NCBI RefSeq assembly: GCF_014203325.1 | Contig: NZ_JACHIV010000001.1 | Span: 5,147,501 to 5,211,500, forward strand | DNA length: 64,000 nt | Reading direction: 5' to 3' | Origin: Saccharopolyspora gloriosae | GTDB taxonomy: Bacteria > Actinomycetota > Actinomycetes > Mycobacteriales > Pseudonocardiaceae | Shown here: positions 63,098-64,000 of the stretch, piece after piece | How positions within the stretch are numbered: the first letter of the stretch is position 1 | Layout of the letters: each line of letters opens with the position of its first letter | Program-made: the position numbers and the translations under genes | The notes under the pieces: generated by a model | The model's database searches: none | What the model saw: the letters and a program-made list of their open reading frames with translations, nothing else | Told to the model about the DNA's origin: nothing

Positions 63098-64000
63098 ATG
63101 ACTGCACAGGAAACGGAAGAGATAAGCCCGGAACAGCGATCACTGCTCCGGCGAGCAGTCGGCGCAGCGGCAATCGGGAACACGACGGAGTGGTACGACT
63201 TCGGCGTGTACGCCTACGTGGCGAGCTACGTGGGACATCAGTTCTTCCCCGGCCCGTGGGAGACCGTGTCCGCTTTCGGTGTCTTCGCGATCTCGTTCCT
63301 GCTGCGACCGCTGGGCAGCATGTTCTTCGGTCCGCTGGGGGACCGGATCGGACGCCAAAAGGTGCTGGCGATCACGATCCTGCTGATGTCCGGATCGACA
63401 TTCTTGCTCGGCTGCCTGCCGAACTTCGACACAATCGGACTTCTCGCGCCGATCCTGCTGTTGTTGTGCCGCATGGTGCAGGGCTTCTCCACCGGCGGTG
63501 AATACGGTGGCGCGGCCACCTACATCGCCGAGTACGCCCCGAACCGGAAACGCGGTTTCTACGGCAGCTGGCTCGAATTCGGCACCCTTGCGGGATTCGG
63601 GCTCGGCGCGCTGGTGCCGACCGTTCTGATCCTCACGCTCCCCGCGGAGTCGATGGAGTCCTGGGGCTGGCGAATCCCGTTCCTGCTGGCCGGTCCGCTC
63701 GGGCTGATCGGGCTCTACCTGCGGAGCAAGCTGGAGGACACTCCGGCGTTCAAGAACCTGGAGAAGAGCGACAACCTGGCGCGCTCGCCGCTGAAGTCCT
63801 TGGTGCGCGAGTACTGGCGGCCGCTGCTGATCCTGATGGGCGTCGTGGTGCTCATCAACGTCGCGAACTACACGATTCTGACCTACATGGAGAGCTACCT
63901 CACCGACACCCTGGAAATTCCGGAGGGTCGCGAATACGAGGTGCTCGTCCCGCTGCTGCTGGTGGTCGCGCTGATGATGGCGGCCATCGCCCCGGTGGGC
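63098..64000 (+). CDS. MFS metabolite-H+ symporter, ProP/ShiA type (3' end cut by window edge)
   Basis: The first 301 residues of a transporter of the MHS family are present; full length would be about 430. Typical features are GNTTEWYDFGVYAYVA in the first segment, RPLGSMFFGPLGDRIGRQKVL in the loop between segments 2 and 3, and CRMVQGFSTGGEYGGAATYIAEYAP, then RGFYGSWLEFGTL. The family imports osmolytes (proline, betaine) or acids such as shikimate; the substrate cannot be told here. GGAGGT lies 13 bases before the ATG, a long spacing. Confidence 0.9.
   Translation, partial: MTAQETEEISPEQRSLLRRAVGAAAIGNTTEWYDFGVYAYVASYVGHQFFPGPWETVSAFGVFAISFLLRPLGSMFFGPLGDRIGRQKVLAITILLMSGSTFLLGCLPNFDTIGLLAPILLLLCRMVQGFSTGGEYGGAATYIAEYAPNRKRGFYGSWLEFGTLAGFGLGALVPTVLILTLPAESMESWGWRIPFLLAGPLGLIGLYLRSKLEDTPAFKNLEKSDNLARSPLKSLVREYWRPLLILMGVVVLINVANYTILTYMESYLTDTLEIPEGREYEVLVPLLLVVALMMAAIAPVG

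Noticed and set aside
1-64000. CRISPR arrays, tRNA or rRNA genes, insertion sequences, prophage
   Set aside because: No regularly spaced repeats with unique spacers, no cloverleaf or rRNA-like sequence, and no transposase, integrase or phage structural gene was found by eye.

Overview
The window is high-GC actinomycete chromosome. The gene content (EspG, DUF3558, WXG100/PPE-like and SseB-like proteins of a type VII secretion neighbourhood, a DUF397/XRE-DUF5753 pair, a complete kdp operon, S-adenosyl methyltransferase DUF574, SepIVA) points to Actinomycetales, most likely Pseudonocardiaceae. A Saccharopolyspora-like relative is a guess from style, not a computed placement. No rRNA, tRNA, CRISPR array, transposase or integrase was seen.

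Layout. 1-1 kb: a sugar porter cut by the left edge. 1.4-8.7 kb: two leftward groups of type VII secretion-associated genes, including three copies of an unrecognised domain in two adjacent genes. 8.9-10.5 kb: DUF397 and XRE-DUF5753 genes with a divergent small gene. 10.6-18.4 kb: a translationally coupled kdpFABCDE potassium operon, led by an extra 27-residue membrane peptide. 18.8-22.7 kb: asnB, an MFS exporter and its divergent TetR regulator. 22.7-24.9 kb: an OmpR-type two-component system. 25-32.2 kb: surface glycosylation genes (two GT39 mannosyltransferase-like proteins, a GT2-GtrA protein) and a secreted alpha-galactosidase. 32.2-38.2 kb: the housekeeping block mutM-rnc-rpmF-DUF177-sepIVA, then a secreted ribonuclease, an acetyltransferase and coaD. 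38.2-49.8 kb: a two-component system and a RiPP gene cluster. 50.2-62.7 kb: rsmD, an L,D-transpeptidase, a DUF574 methyltransferase, pyc, recG, a DAK-type kinase, rpmB, a membrane protein and ung. 63.1 kb to the right edge: a metabolite-H+ symporter.

The most interesting system is the RiPP cluster. A 50-residue precursor ending SAPCVITVAGGC (44394-44546, minus) is followed by a 17-bp-stem hairpin. After it comes a coupled string of a HopA1-like protein, an unknown 215-residue protein, a cysteine decarboxylase flavoprotein and a prolyl oligopeptidase-type protease. Nearby are a methyltransferase and, divergently, a two-gene ABC exporter with an intact APH-fold kinase and a kinase-like paralogue whose catalytic motif is degenerate. 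This is the toolkit of class V lanthipeptides and of the avionin part of thioamitides, but no YcaO or TfuA gene is present. The predicted product is therefore an aminovinyl-cysteine-containing lanthipeptide without thioamides. The cluster lies between coaD and rsmD, which are adjacent in Mycobacterium tuberculosis, so it looks like an insertion into conserved core synteny.

A second notable signal is a dispersed intergenic element near 1.3, 35.3, 37.6 and 60.4 kb. Its full form is a hairpin nested within a hairpin. The outer arms differ between copies but co-vary so that pairing is kept. Both full copies are preceded by GCGAAGC mini-hairpins.
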